Assembly: GCA_013695075.1 (NCBI GenBank)
Contig: JACDBE010000177.1
Span: 1-18,942 of the forward strand
DNA length: 18,942 bases
Direction of reading: 5' to 3'
Origin: Acidimicrobiia bacterium
GTDB taxonomy: Bacteria; Actinomycetota; Acidimicrobiia; Spongiisociales; UBA5794
Shown here: one piece after another, positions 1-7,404 of the stretch
Position numbering within the stretch: position 1 is the stretch's first letter
Layout of the letters: every line of letters starts with the position of its first letter
Position numbers and translations under genes: made by a program
The notes under the pieces: model-generated
Database searches by the model: none
What the model saw: only the letters and a program-made list of their open reading frames with translations
Told to the model about the DNA's origin: nothing

Positions 1-48
1 CTACTCCCCAGGCGGCACCGTCCGTTGATCCGGCGACGATGGAGAATG

Positions 49-471
49 TCATGTGCCCGACCAGGGACCGACGCCGCCGATCCGCTCGGGTTTGATGTGG
101 ATGACGTGGCCCGGCGGGGGGTCGTCCATGGGAGGAAAGGGGATGCCGGGTCCGAGGTACACCTCGGCGAGACGCTGCAGCAGCTCGGGGCCACCTCCCT
201 CGACCAGCCGGGCGGTGCCGTGGACGATGAGGCAGTTGGCCATCCCGATGGGGTTGGCACCATCGGTCTGGAGGCTGAGCACCACCCGCGGGTCGCGGGC
301 GATGTTGGCCAGCTTGCGTCCGCGACCCAGGTGCCCCACCACGATGTCGTCACCGTCGAGCCCGATCCACACCACGCTCACCTGGGGGCTGCCGTCGGAG
401 TTGATGGTGACCAGATGGCCGAGATGGCCCGCACTCAGGGCTTGGCGGGCATCGTCGTCGAGGATGGTCAC
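49..471 (-). CDS. PPOX-class (probably F420-dependent) flavin/deazaflavin oxidoreductase
   Basis: This 140-residue protein has the compact split-barrel layout of the pyridoxamine 5'-phosphate oxidase-like superfamily: an N-terminal helix, then the strand LVTINSDGSPQVSVVWIGLD (about residues 20-39), the segment GRGRKLANIARDPRVVLSLQ where cofactor phosphate is usually bound, and a C-terminal HVIHIKPERI strand. In actinobacteria such single-domain proteins usually bind F420 and reduce small substrates in the cytoplasm; the substrate cannot be told from sequence. The start is GTG at 471, supported by a GGAGGTG Shine-Dalgarno sequence just upstream. It is transcribed away from the ABC-F gene and has no visible operon partner. 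It could instead bind FMN or heme, so the superfamily is firm and the cofactor is inferred. Confidence 0.85.
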   Translation of the reverse strand: MTILDDDARQALSAGHLGHLVTINSDGSPQVSVVWIGLDGDDIVVGHLGRGRKLANIARDPRVVLSLQTDGANPIGMANCLIVHGTARLVEGGGPELLQRLAEVYLGPGIPFPPMDDPPPGHVIHIKPERIGGVGPWSGT

Positions 472-759
472 GTCACCTCCGCGGCCAGCGTAGACAACGC
501 CTGTCGCCGAGGCGCCTCGGTGGAGGGCCTACCGTGCACCGCTGGCAAGCCGACTCGCCATCCGGGACCGCCGCCGAGACCCTGATCGCCCCCGCAGGGG
601 CTCACCGAGGCCGCCAACGGCGACGAGGTGGTGGGAACCGTCGAACTAGGCCCGGCCAACGTGGGCGCTCTGGTCCGCTACCGCCCGGCGGACATGGCTC
701 CCGGGCTGCGGCTGGCGCCGTACGCAGTTGCCGCCCTCCGCTTCGCCGACGAGCGCTGG

Positions 760-772
760 CGAACCAGGTTCG
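760..772. repeat. Short perfect palindrome CGAACC-A-GGTTCG
   Basis: Two 6-bp arms separated by one base form a perfect dyad. It could be an operator for a dimeric regulator or part of an intergenic repeat. It lies about 175 bp upstream of the ABC-F start. No regulator is assigned. Confidence 0.4.
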
Positions 773-825
773 GTCCCCTGGAAATGGCCCCGGACGTCAG
801 GACCCTTTGGGGCGAGCACGACCAG

Positions 826-877
826 CGAACTGGGCGGGGTTTTGGCCGTGGGAGCGACCGTACTTCCGCCCAGTTCG
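826..877. repeat. 12-bp inverted repeat with 28-bp spacer
   Basis: CGAACTGGGCGG at 826-837 is the exact reverse complement of CCGCCCAGTTCG at 866-877. A perfect 12-bp match this close together is unlikely by chance, so it may form a stem-loop or mark a small repeat element. No transposase is nearby and no target-site duplication was found. Confidence 0.55.
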
Positions 878-933
878 GACCAACCTACGTCCCGGGGCCA
901 GGCTGAGCCGCTAGGCACCGGCGATGCGGCCGG

Positions 934-939
934 TATCTT
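934..939 (+). promoter_or_regulatory. Candidate -10 (TATCTT) for leaderless ABC-F mRNA
   Basis: TATCTT matches TAnnnT and lies 6 nt before the GTG start at 946, which has no Shine-Dalgarno sequence. The geometry suits transcription starting at or next to the start codon. Inferred from sequence only. Confidence 0.4.
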
Positions 940-945
940 CCTGCG

Positions 946-2541
946 GTGATCCTCGTCCGTGACCTCGCCATCGACGCCGGCGCGCGCCGGCTGATCTCCG
1001 ACGTCTCGCTGTCGCTGCAGGCGGGGGACAAGGTGGGGTTGGTGGGACCAAACGGCGCCGGTAAGACCACCCTGATGAAGGTGCTCGCCGGCGGCGACCC
1101 GGCGGAGGGGACGGTGACCCGTGCCGGCACCATCGGCTACCTGTCCCAGGAGGCGGCGCTGCGCCAGCTGGAGGACGAGCAGGTGACCGCCCTGGAGCGC
1201 ATCCTCACCGCCCGTTCCATCGGCGCCATGGAGCGTCGGATGGAAGCGCTGCGCCACGCCATGGAGCGGGCGGAGGGCGCCGAACGCGATCGGCTCATCA
1301 CCCGCTTCTCCAGGTTGGAGGACGAGTTCACCGTGGCCGGCGGCTACCTGGCCATCGCCGAAGCGAAGCGCTTCGCCGCCTCGCTGGGAATCGGGTCGGG
1401 CGAGCTCGACCAGCTGGTGGTGACCATGTCCGGCGGGCAGCGGCGGCGGGTGGAGTTGGCCCGCATCCTGTTCGCCGAGACGGAAACCCTGCTCCTCGAC
1501 GAACCCACCAACCACCTCGACATCGACGCCAAAGCCTGGTTAATGGGCTTCCTGGGCACCTACCGCGGTGGGCTGCTCGTCATCAGCCACGACCTCCCCC
1601 TCCTCGACGAGGCGATCACCTCGGTGCTGTCGGTGGAGGACGGTCACGTCGAGCCGTTCCGGGGCAACTACTCGTACTTCCTGGCCGAGCGGGAGGCCCG
1701 CCGTCAGCAGCGGCTACGACAACGGCGCCACCAGGACGCCGACATCGCACGGTTGGAGGAGGGCATTCGCCGCTTCAAGGGAACAACCGAGAAGATGGCC
1801 AAGCGGGCCCGGTCGTGGGAGACCAGGGTGGCCCGGCTCAAGGAGCAACGGGTCGACACCGGCAAGCGGGCGGCGCGGGTCATGGTGCGCTTCCCCCAGC
1901 CGCCGCCGTCGGGCCGCACCGCCCTCACCGCCCACGGGCTGGCCAAGGCCTACGGGGACAACGTGGTGTTCGTCGACGTCGATGTCGACGTGGAGCGGGG
2001 CGACCGGCTCATCATCATCGGGCTGAACGGCGCCGGGAAGACCACGCTGCTGCGGATCCTGGCCGGCATGGAGACGGCCGACCTGGGCGAGGTGCGGCTG
2101 GGCCACGCCACCACGCTCGGCTACTACGCCCAGGAGCACGACCAGATCGTTCCTGAGGACACCGTGCTCGACCACATGCGAGCGGCGTCGGAACTGCGCG
2201 ACGAGACGCTGCGCACCCTGCTGGGACACTTCCTGCTCGCCGACAAGGTCGACCAGGAGGCGGGGACGCTGTCCGGCGGCGAGAAGACCAAGCTGGCGCT
2301 GGCCCAGGTGGTGGTGGCGGCACCCAACGTGCTGCTCCTCGACGAGCCGACCAACAACCTCGATCCCCAGGCCAAGGAGGCGCTGCTCGCCGCCCTCCAC
2401 CAGTACCAGGGAACGCTGATCCTGGTGAGCCACGACACCCGGTTCGTCGATGCTCTCGACCCGGACCGGGTCATCGTGATGCCCGAGGGTTCCGCCGCCT
2501 ACTTCGATGAGTCGATGCTGGAGCTGGTGGCGCTGGCCTGA
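946..2541 (+). CDS. ABC-F family ATPase (translation factor / ribosome-associated)
   Basis: This 531-residue protein has two fused ATP-binding cassettes and no membrane segments, the ABC-F pattern of cytoplasmic ATPases that act on the ribosome rather than transport. Cassette 1 has Walker A GPNGAGKT (34-41), signature MSGGQ (161-165), Walker B LLLDEPTNHLD ending at D192, and switch His215. Cassette 2 has GLNGAGKT (359-366), LSGGE (442-446), DEPTNNLD from D466, and His496. Between them (about 240-330) is a highly basic, probably coiled-coil linker matching the P-site tRNA interaction motif region. Both catalytic Glu residues (186 and 467) are present, so both sites look active. The GTG start has a -10-like TATCTT 6 nt upstream rather than a ribosome binding site. 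Whether it is an EttA/Uup-like housekeeping factor or an antibiotic-protection factor cannot be decided. Confidence 0.93.
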   Translation: MILVRDLAIDAGARRLISDVSLSLQAGDKVGLVGPNGAGKTTLMKVLAGGDPAEGTVTRAGTIGYLSQEAALRQLEDEQVTALERILTARSIGAMERRMEALRHAMERAEGAERDRLITRFSRLEDEFTVAGGYLAIAEAKRFAASLGIGSGELDQLVVTMSGGQRRRVELARILFAETETLLLDEPTNHLDIDAKAWLMGFLGTYRGGLLVISHDLPLLDEAITSVLSVEDGHVEPFRGNYSYFLAEREARRQQRLRQRRHQDADIARLEEGIRRFKGTTEKMAKRARSWETRVARLKEQRVDTGKRAARVMVRFPQPPPSGRTALTAHGLAKAYGDNVVFVDVDVDVERGDRLIIIGLNGAGKTTLLRILAGMETADLGEVRLGHATTLGYYAQEHDQIVPEDTVLDHMRAASELRDETLRTLLGHFLLADKVDQEAGTLSGGEKTKLALAQVVVAAPNVLLLDEPTNNLDPQAKEALLAALHQYQGTLILVSHDTRFVDALDPDRVIVMPEGSAAYFDESMLELVALA

Positions 2542-2557
2542 CCGCAGCCCGATCGCC

Positions 2558-2962
2558 TCACCGCAGCAACAGCATCAATCGCTCGGAACGGGGCTCGACG
2601 AGATGACCCCCGGTGGTGCGCCGACCGTAGAAGTCATCGTCACCAAGCAGGTCACCAACCAAGAACTCCTTCTGCGCCGGCTGAGCCGGTTCATCGACCG
2701 TTGCGGTTTCGCCGTCGCTGCCGGCCAGATCAATACAACGAAAAAAGAGGGTGTAACCACCGGAGGCTGGTGGTTCCTCTCCGCAGTCGTCGGCTGTCAT
2801 GACCGGAAGAGCAGCAACCTCGGCCGCCGAGAGTGGGTTGAGGGGCCGGTCGTTGACCTGACCCCCCGCCACAGCAACGGCCCCCGCCGAAACCAATCCG
2901 GTAGCGACTGCTGCTACGACCCAGCCGGCGACAAGAAGGAGTCTCTGCCGCAATGCCCGCAT
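2558..2962 (-). CDS. Small exported or membrane-anchored protein of unknown function
   Basis: This 134-residue protein starts at ATG 2962 with a strong upstream AAAGGAGGAG, one of the best ribosome binding sites in the window. Residues 1-34 are a basic N-region, a long hydrophobic core and an AVA-GG end, so it is either a cleaved Sec signal peptide or a single anchor. The predicted outside part is acidic, with two cysteines (C60 and C76) that could form a disulfide. I recognise no family. It converges on the ABC-F gene with a 16-bp gap and is divergent from the response regulator gene, about 80 bp from it. That makes it a plausible target or accessory of the two-component system, which is inference only. 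Confidence 0.75.
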   Translation of the reverse strand: MRALRQRLLLVAGWVVAAVATGLVSAGAVAVAGGQVNDRPLNPLSAAEVAALPVMTADDCGEEPPASGGYTLFFRCIDLAGSDGETATVDEPAQPAQKEFLVGDLLGDDDFYGRRTTGGHLVEPRSERLMLLLR

Positions 2963-2987
2963 TGTGGTTGGCTCCTCCTTTCGGGCT

Positions 2988-3033
2988 GGTCAACAACCCG
3001 TTAAGGATTGTATAAGGTAGTCGACACGGAGGG
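2988..3033 (+). promoter_or_regulatory. Candidate promoter, TAAGG direct repeats and RBS of the response regulator
   Basis: TAAGG occurs at 3002-3006 and 3013-3017, exactly 11 bp apart, the usual half-site spacing for OmpR/PhoB-type regulators. The second copy overlaps a -10-like TATAAG (3011-3016). GGAGGG at 3028-3033 is a Shine-Dalgarno sequence 10 nt before ATG 3044, and it decides that start over an upstream in-frame TTG at 3008. The site lies between divergent genes, so it could control both. Autoregulation is inferred. Confidence 0.45.
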
Positions 3034-3043
3034 ATCCTGCCCC

Positions 3044-3727
3044 ATGGTTTCGGTGGTGATCATCGAGGATGAGCAGCGAATCCGGCAGCTAGTGGCCGGG
3101 GTGCTGGCCGATCGCGGCTACGACGTCACCTCCTCCGGGTCGGCGTTGGAGGGGCTGCAGGCCGTGGTGAGCGACCCCCCGGACCTGATCATCCTCGACA
3201 TGGGTCTCCCCGATCTCGACGGCGCCGAGCTGCTCACAATGATCCGCGCCGTCACCAAGGCTCCCGTCATCGTGGCCACCGCCCGCGGGTCCGACCGTGA
3301 CGTGGTGCGCACCTTGGACGCCGGTGCCGACGACTACCTGGTCAAGCCGTTCTCGGTGGAGCAGCTCGAAGCGCGGGTGCGGGCGGTGCTGCGCCGCGCC
3401 GTGAGCGACCGCCCCCGTGGCGGACCGGTGGTGGTTGGCGGGTTGGAGATCGACGCCGTGTCCCGGGTGGCCAGCCTGGACGGCAGGGTGCTCGATCTGA
3501 GCCCCAAGGAGTTCGACCTGCTCCGCTTCCTCGCCGAGCGCGAGGGTGAGGTGGTGTCCAAGCGTGAGCTGCTGGCAACGGTGTGGCGGCAGCCCTACGG
3601 CGGCAGCGAACGCACCGTCGACGTGCACCTGTCGTGGCTGCGCAACAAGATGGGGGAGTCGGCGGCCACCAGTCGCTACCTGCAGACCGTGTTCGGGGTG
3701 GGGGTGAAGTTGGTCGATCCCGGATGA
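3044..3727 (+). CDS. OmpR/PhoB-family response regulator
   Basis: This 227-residue cytoplasmic transcription factor has an N-terminal receiver domain (about 1-120) with acidic pocket E8/D9, phosphoacceptor D52 in LIILDMGLPDLDG, switch T79 and conserved K101 in LVKPF. The C-terminal winged helix (about 128-225) includes LSPKEFDLLRFLAEREGEVV and RTVDVHLSWLRNKMG. ATG 3044 is chosen because GGAGGG lies 10 nt upstream. The gene ends in an ATGA overlap with the histidine kinase gene, so the two are almost certainly one transcription unit and translationally coupled. Its target genes are unknown; the divergent exported-protein gene at 2558-2962 is the nearest candidate. Confidence 0.94.
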   Translation: MVSVVIIEDEQRIRQLVAGVLADRGYDVTSSGSALEGLQAVVSDPPDLIILDMGLPDLDGAELLTMIRAVTKAPVIVATARGSDRDVVRTLDAGADDYLVKPFSVEQLEARVRAVLRRAVSDRPRGGPVVVGGLEIDAVSRVASLDGRVLDLSPKEFDLLRFLAEREGEVVSKRELLATVWRQPYGGSERTVDVHLSWLRNKMGESAATSRYLQTVFGVGVKLVDPG

Positions 3728-5094
3728 GGCGGCAGCTGGCCATGGTGTCGCTGGCGGTGACCCTGCTGGTGGTGGTCGCCTTCCTGGTGCCCCTGGCGCT
3801 GGTGGTGCGCAACCAGGCCGCCGACCGAGCCCTGTCACGGGCGGAGCGTGACGTCCAGGCGATCGCCGCCGCCCTCGCCGTGGCTCCGGCCACCATGGGC
3901 GCCGAGATCAGCCGCGATCTCGCCGCCGACGTGCTGCGCGCCTTTAGGGGCGAGGATGCGTTCACCGTGGTGTTCCCCGACGGGCGGACGGTGGGGACCG
4001 ATCTCGGGGACTCTCCCGGGCTGGCCCAGGCGAGGCGGGGCGCCGCCTTCTCCACCGAGATCGAGGGCGGGTTCGAGGTGCTGGTGCCGGTGCTCGACAC
4101 CTTCGACGTGCCCACCCCCGGCGAGACCGAGCCGCCGGTGCGCACGGTGGTGGTGCGCACCGTGGTCTCCGACGCCGAGCTGCGGCTCGGGGTCACTACC
4201 GCCTGGGGGATGCTGGGCGCCCTGGGGGTGTTCCTCGTGGTCATCGCCGTCATCGCCGCCGACCGGTTGGCGAGGAATATCGTGCGACCGGTCGACGCCC
4301 TGTCGGCCGCGGCCCGCTCGCTGGGGCGGGGTGATCTCGACACCAGGGTGGAGCCCGCCGGGCCGCTCGAGGTGGCCCAGGTGGGGGAGGCGTTCAACTT
4401 CCTCGCCAGGCGGCTGGTGGGTCTGCTCAACGCCGAGCGGGAGTCGGTGGCCGACCTTTCGCACCGGCTGCGCACCCCGCTCACCGCCCTACGGCTCCAG
4501 ACCGAGATGCTGAGCGATCCGGCCGAGGCTGCGGCGCTGTCCGCCGACATCGACCGCATGGGGCGGGCCGTCGACCGGATGATCGAGGAGGCTCGCCGAC
4601 CCGCCGAGACTGGGGAACACTCCGCAGACCTGGCTGCCATCGTGCTGCACCGGGCGACGTTCTGGAAGGTGCTCGCCGACGAGCAGGGGCGGACGGCAAC
4701 AGTGGAGACCGGCGGCGGCTCGTGGTGGGTGCCCATCGCCGCCGACGAGCTCGGGGCGGTGGTCGACACCCTGATCGAGAACGTGTTCGCGCACACTCCC
4801 GCCGGTACGGACTATCACATCAGCGTCCGTCCCGTCGGCGGCGAAGTCGAGCTGGTGGTCGAGGACCAGGGCCCTGGTTTGCCCGAGGCTGCCGTGATCG
4901 AGCGGGGAGCGTCATCGGGTGGCTCCACCGGGCTCGGATTGGACATCGCCCGCCGTGCCGCCGAGAAATCCGGAGGTGACCTGATGGCGGCCAACCGCCC
5001 GGACGGCGGCGCCGTTATCACCGTGCGCTTCGGGGGCATCGACGCACCGCTGGACGCCATGGCGGCGTCGCCACCGGCAGCGCAGCTCCTTTAG
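3724..5094 (+). CDS. Membrane sensor histidine kinase (HAMP type)
   Basis: This 456-residue protein starts at ATG 3724, overlapping the regulator's stop as ATGA. TM1 spans about residues 8-28, an extracytoplasmic sensor about 29-158, and TM2 about 161-181, followed by a HAMP linker (182-235). The dimerisation helix carries phosphoacceptor H247 in LSHRLRTPLTALR. The ATPase domain has N-box N353 (LIENVFAHTPAG), G1 D381-G385 (DQGPG) and G2 G400-G405 (GSTGLG). All key residues are present, so it should autophosphorylate and pass phosphate to D52 of the partner. The sensor shows no ligand motif I recognise. The stop TAG shares bases with the stop of the convergent lipoprotein gene. Confidence 0.94.
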   Translation: MRRQLAMVSLAVTLLVVVAFLVPLALVVRNQAADRALSRAERDVQAIAAALAVAPATMGAEISRDLAADVLRAFRGEDAFTVVFPDGRTVGTDLGDSPGLAQARRGAAFSTEIEGGFEVLVPVLDTFDVPTPGETEPPVRTVVVRTVVSDAELRLGVTTAWGMLGALGVFLVVIAVIAADRLARNIVRPVDALSAAARSLGRGDLDTRVEPAGPLEVAQVGEAFNFLARRLVGLLNAERESVADLSHRLRTPLTALRLQTEMLSDPAEAAALSADIDRMGRAVDRMIEEARRPAETGEHSADLAAIVLHRATFWKVLADEQGRTATVETGGGSWWVPIAADELGAVVDTLIENVFAHTPAGTDYHISVRPVGGEVELVVEDQGPGLPEAAVIERGASSGGSTGLGLDIARRAAEKSGGDLMAANRPDGGAVITVRFGGIDAPLDAMAASPPAAQLL

Positions 5095-5798
5095 CCGCCG
5101 ATCACGGCTACCCAGTCCTCGACGCCGGCGCCCAGGGTGCCGGGCGAAGCCATTGACAGCGCCTCGGCGGGCAGGTCGACGGATGAGCCGCTGCCCCAGA
5201 TGCCCGCGGTGACGGCGGCCGCACCATTGAGATGGGGCCCGGTTCCCCACGCCACGTAGTCGACCACGGCGTCCGGGCTGGTGAAGGCCTCGGCGGCGAA
5301 GAGGCCCAGCTCACCGCTCGAGGTGACGACGGGGCCTAACGCCGTTGCCAGATCGATGATTGCAACGATGCCGACGAACTGCGGTGGCTCCTCGCCCCCG
5401 AGCACCAACGCCGCCGACCTGCCCGGCGGCAACGTCACCGGTTCAAGGGGGGCCACGCCGGTGGAGCCGACCAACCACATGTCCTCCAGATCCGCCGGAG
5501 TGCTCCCCACGTTGGTGATCAGGGCGTAGGGGTCGTCACCGAAGACCACCCGGGTGATGGCCACCGTCCCCACGGTGGCGGGAATGGTCGGTGGGATGGT
5601 CCCGGTGCTGGTGGTGGACTCCACCACCGTCGCCGTGGTAGGGGTGGCGGCGGTGGTCACCGCCGAGGTCGCTTGGGGCAGGGCCTCGGTGGTGGCGCCC
5701 GGGGCGGTGGCGGTCGATGCGTCGCCATCGGCGACCGGGGTGCACGCTGCCAGTATCACGACCATCCCGACCATGACCAGCGCGCCCGCTCCCCGCAT
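5091..5798 (-). CDS. Secreted lipoprotein with lamin-tail-like domain
   Basis: With the start at ATG 5798 this is a 235-residue precursor with a short lipoprotein signal peptide ending in ILAAC, giving lipidated C19. A Thr/Ala/Pro-rich flexible linker follows (about 20-75), then a beta-rich domain with the rhythm of lamin-tail (LTD) domains: YALITNVGSTPADLEDMWLV, a TLPPGRSAALVL turn, and DAVVDYVAWG. Such domains are common on bacterial surface and secreted proteins and are thought to bind or dock. The frame is open further upstream (ATG 5825 and 5873), but 5798 gives a well-formed signal peptide and has TAGGCT 7 nt before it. Its stop overlaps the histidine kinase stop. The lipoprotein call is firm; the domain call is moderate. 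Confidence 0.72.
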   Translation of the reverse strand: MRGAGALVMVGMVVILAACTPVADGDASTATAPGATTEALPQATSAVTTAATPTTATVVESTTSTGTIPPTIPATVGTVAITRVVFGDDPYALITNVGSTPADLEDMWLVGSTGVAPLEPVTLPPGRSAALVLGGEEPPQFVGIVAIIDLATALGPVVTSSGELGLFAAEAFTSPDAVVDYVAWGTGPHLNGAAAVTAGIWGSGSSVDLPAEALSMASPGTLGAGVEDWVAVIGG

Positions 5799-5805
5799 CC
5801 CGTAG

Positions 5806-5811
5806 AGCCTA
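5806..5811 (-). promoter_or_regulatory. Candidate -10 (TAGGCT) for leaderless lipoprotein mRNA
   Basis: On the minus strand TAGGCT lies 7 nt before ATG 5798, within TATAGGCT. No Shine-Dalgarno sequence precedes that ATG at normal spacing. This supports 5798 over upstream in-frame starts. Confidence 0.35.
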
Positions 5812-5831
5812 TACGTTCCTCGCATCCAGCC

Positions 5832-5860
5832 TTGGGGTTGGGGAGAGAACCGGTAACAAT
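5832..5860 (+). promoter_or_regulatory. Possible promoter of the CBS-BON gene
   Basis: TTGGGG (5832-5837) is followed after 16 nt by TAACAAT (5854-5860). This would place a transcription start near 5867, about 30 nt before GTG 5897. The -35 match is weak. Confidence 0.25.
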
Positions 5861-5896
5861 GCGGACTGGCCACCCCCCTCCAGCTAGGACCCAGCC

Positions 5897-6511
5897 GTGC
5901 ACGTCGTCGACCTGATGACCAGCGATCTGATCACCGTCACCCCCGACACCCCCATCCGGGAGGCGGCCAACCTGATGTCGCTGCACCGAGTCTCCGGTCT
6001 TCCGGTGTGCGACGCGGTGTCGTGCCTGGTGGGGATCATCACCGAGGCCGACTTCCTGCGGCTTGAGGTCGCCCGCCAGGAGGCGGAGCACCCCACCCCC
6101 ATCGAACGGGTGGCCGACGTCATGACCACCGACATCGTCACCATCCGCCCCGACCGGCTGGTCTCCGACGCCGCCCGGATGATGGTGATCAACGACGTGA
6201 ACCGGCTGCCGGTGGTCGACGAGCGCAACACCCTGCTCGGTGTCATCTCCCGCATGGATGTGGTGGGAGCCTTCGCCAGACCCGACGACGTCATCGAGGA
6301 CGAAGTGCGCGAGGACCTGCTGCGCCGGGTGCTGTTCGTCGATCCGGAGAGCATCGAGGTCGCCGTGGTCGACGGCGTGGTGTCCTTCGACGGGGTCATC
6401 GGTACCCGCACCGAGGCGGAGATGCTCGACGAGCTGGTGCTGCGGCTGCCGGGCGTGACCCGGGTGGTCAACCGCCTCGCCTGGCGGGTCGACGACCGCA
6501 CCGCCCTGTGA
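5897..6511 (+). CDS. CBS-pair protein with C-terminal BON domain
   Basis: This 204-residue protein has two CBS motifs (about 1-58 and 73-128), each opening with a typical VxDLMTSDLITVTPD-like or VMTTDIVTIRPD strand and ending in GIITEADFL or GVISRMDVV. A BON domain follows (about 136-198; GVVSFDGVIGTRTEAEML and LPGVTRVVNRL). CBS pairs usually bind adenine nucleotides and sense energy state; BON domains often bind membranes or other proteins. The combined architecture is known in actinobacteria but its role is poorly defined. The start is GTG 5897 without a clear ribosome binding site. Its stop overlaps the next start as GTGA, coupling it to the hydrolase gene. Confidence 0.88.
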   Translation: MHVVDLMTSDLITVTPDTPIREAANLMSLHRVSGLPVCDAVSCLVGIITEADFLRLEVARQEAEHPTPIERVADVMTTDIVTIRPDRLVSDAARMMVINDVNRLPVVDERNTLLGVISRMDVVGAFARPDDVIEDEVREDLLRRVLFVDPESIEVAVVDGVVSFDGVIGTRTEAEMLDELVLRLPGVTRVVNRLAWRVDDRTAL

Positions 6512-7392
6512 GGCGGGGCTTCGCCACCGTCATTTCAGACGGGCTCACCATCGCTACCGAGACGACCCGGTGGGGCACGTCACCGGCACCGGCAGCCCTG
6601 GCGGTGCACGCCACCGGGTTCTGCAAGGAGGTGTTCCGTCCGGTGGTGGGGATGCTGGCGACGCTGATCGATGCCGGTGCGGTGGCCTCCCTCGATCATC
6701 GGGGTCACGGCTCCTCCGATCCGTCGCCGCTCCCGGTTGACTGGTGGGATCTGGGACGGGACACCCTGGCCGTGCTCGCCCAGATCGATGACTTGCAGCC
6801 CGGTGCAGTGGTTGGTGTGGGTCACTCGGCGGGGGGTGCCGCCGTGGTGATGGCCGAGCTGTTGGCCCCGGGAACCTTCTCGTCGCTGGTGCTGATCGAG
6901 CCCATCGTGTTCCCACCACCGTATCGCCGTATGGAAGACCACGCCATGGTCGATGCCGCCCTCAGGCGCAAGCGGCTGTTCGACAGCCCAGCAGCAGCGG
7001 CGGAGAACTTCGCCACCAAGCCCACGTTCGCCGCCTGGCATCCCGCCGCCCTGGCGGACTACGTCGAGCACGGGCTGCGGCCCGCCGCCGCCGGATGGGT
7101 TCTCGCCTGCGACCCCGAGGTGGAGGCCGAGTTCTACCGCACCGGACCTGCTCATGACGCCTGGGATCGGCTGGGGGAGCTGGCGCTGCCCATCACCCTG
7201 ATCGTGGGGGAGCACTCCGACACCCACCATGGCAGGTACCTGGAGACGCTGGCGGGCCGGTTCGGCGGCGACTCTTTGCTCGACGTGGTCCCCGCCGCCT
7301 CCCACCTCGTGCCGATGGAGCGGCCAGAGCTCGTGGCCGGCCACATGGCGAGACGCCTGCATCCATCGCTTACGTTCGGCGCACCCCGGTAG
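6508..7392 (+). CDS. Alpha/beta hydrolase fold protein
   Basis: This 294-residue protein shows the alpha/beta hydrolase signatures in order: an oxyanion-loop motif HATGF (34-38), LDHRGHGSSDP (62-72), nucleophile elbow GHSAGG with S107, an acid strand LIVGEHSD (acid probably E235 or D238), and catalytic H266 in AASHLVPMERPE. No signal peptide is seen, so it is probably cytoplasmic. GTG 6508 overlaps the stop of the CBS-BON gene, and isochorismate synthase starts 12 nt downstream. That position makes a menaquinone role (MenH, SHCHC synthase) conceivable, but the motifs fit the general actinobacterial esterase group at least as well. The fold is firm; the substrate is unknown. Confidence 0.88.
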   Translation: MRRGFATVISDGLTIATETTRWGTSPAPAALAVHATGFCKEVFRPVVGMLATLIDAGAVASLDHRGHGSSDPSPLPVDWWDLGRDTLAVLAQIDDLQPGAVVGVGHSAGGAAVVMAELLAPGTFSSLVLIEPIVFPPPYRRMEDHAMVDAALRRKRLFDSPAAAAENFATKPTFAAWHPAALADYVEHGLRPAAAGWVLACDPEVEAEFYRTGPAHDAWDRLGELALPITLIVGEHSDTHHGRYLETLAGRFGGDSLLDVVPAASHLVPMERPELVAGHMARRLHPSLTFGAPR

Positions 7393-7395
7393 CAT
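7390..7395 (+). promoter_or_regulatory. Candidate -10 (TAGCAT) for menF
   Basis: TAGCAT matches TAnnnT and lies 9 nt before ATG 7405. No Shine-Dalgarno sequence is present. It could give menF its own leaderless transcript in addition to read-through from the hydrolase gene. Confidence 0.35.
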
Positions 7396-7404
7396 CCGGG
7401 TTCG

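Larger units (their letters stand above)
472..945. other. Gene-poor intergenic region, possibly relic or repeat-bearing
   Basis: About 470 bases lie between the divergent PPOX and ABC-F genes. Open frames exist on both strands, as expected in GC-rich DNA, but none has a good start, ribosome binding site or recognisable fold. The best is plus-strand 628-906 (92 codons from GTG), with no Shine-Dalgarno sequence and no family I recognise. The region contains a short palindrome (760-772), a 12-bp inverted repeat (826-837 with 866-877) and a -10-like hexamer just before the ABC-F gene. It could be regulatory, a decayed gene, or a dispersed intergenic repeat. Confidence 0.5.

Noticed and set aside
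1..48. Possible end of a gene at the left edge
   Set aside because: Too short to assign. No family-specific sequence is visible.
628..906. 92-codon plus-strand ORF in the gap before the ABC-F gene
   Set aside because: GTG start without a ribosome binding site, no recognisable fold, and it runs through the inverted repeat. A long minus-strand frame is open over the same DNA, so openness is not evidence of coding.
946..2541. ABC transporter ATPase for a drug exporter
   Set aside because: Two cassettes with a basic linker and no membrane segments or permease neighbour point to ABC-F, not transport.
3342..4796. 484-codon minus-strand ORF over the histidine kinase
   Set aside because: Ser/Arg/Thr-rich antisense translation of a clearly coding gene. 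No domain or start signal is present.
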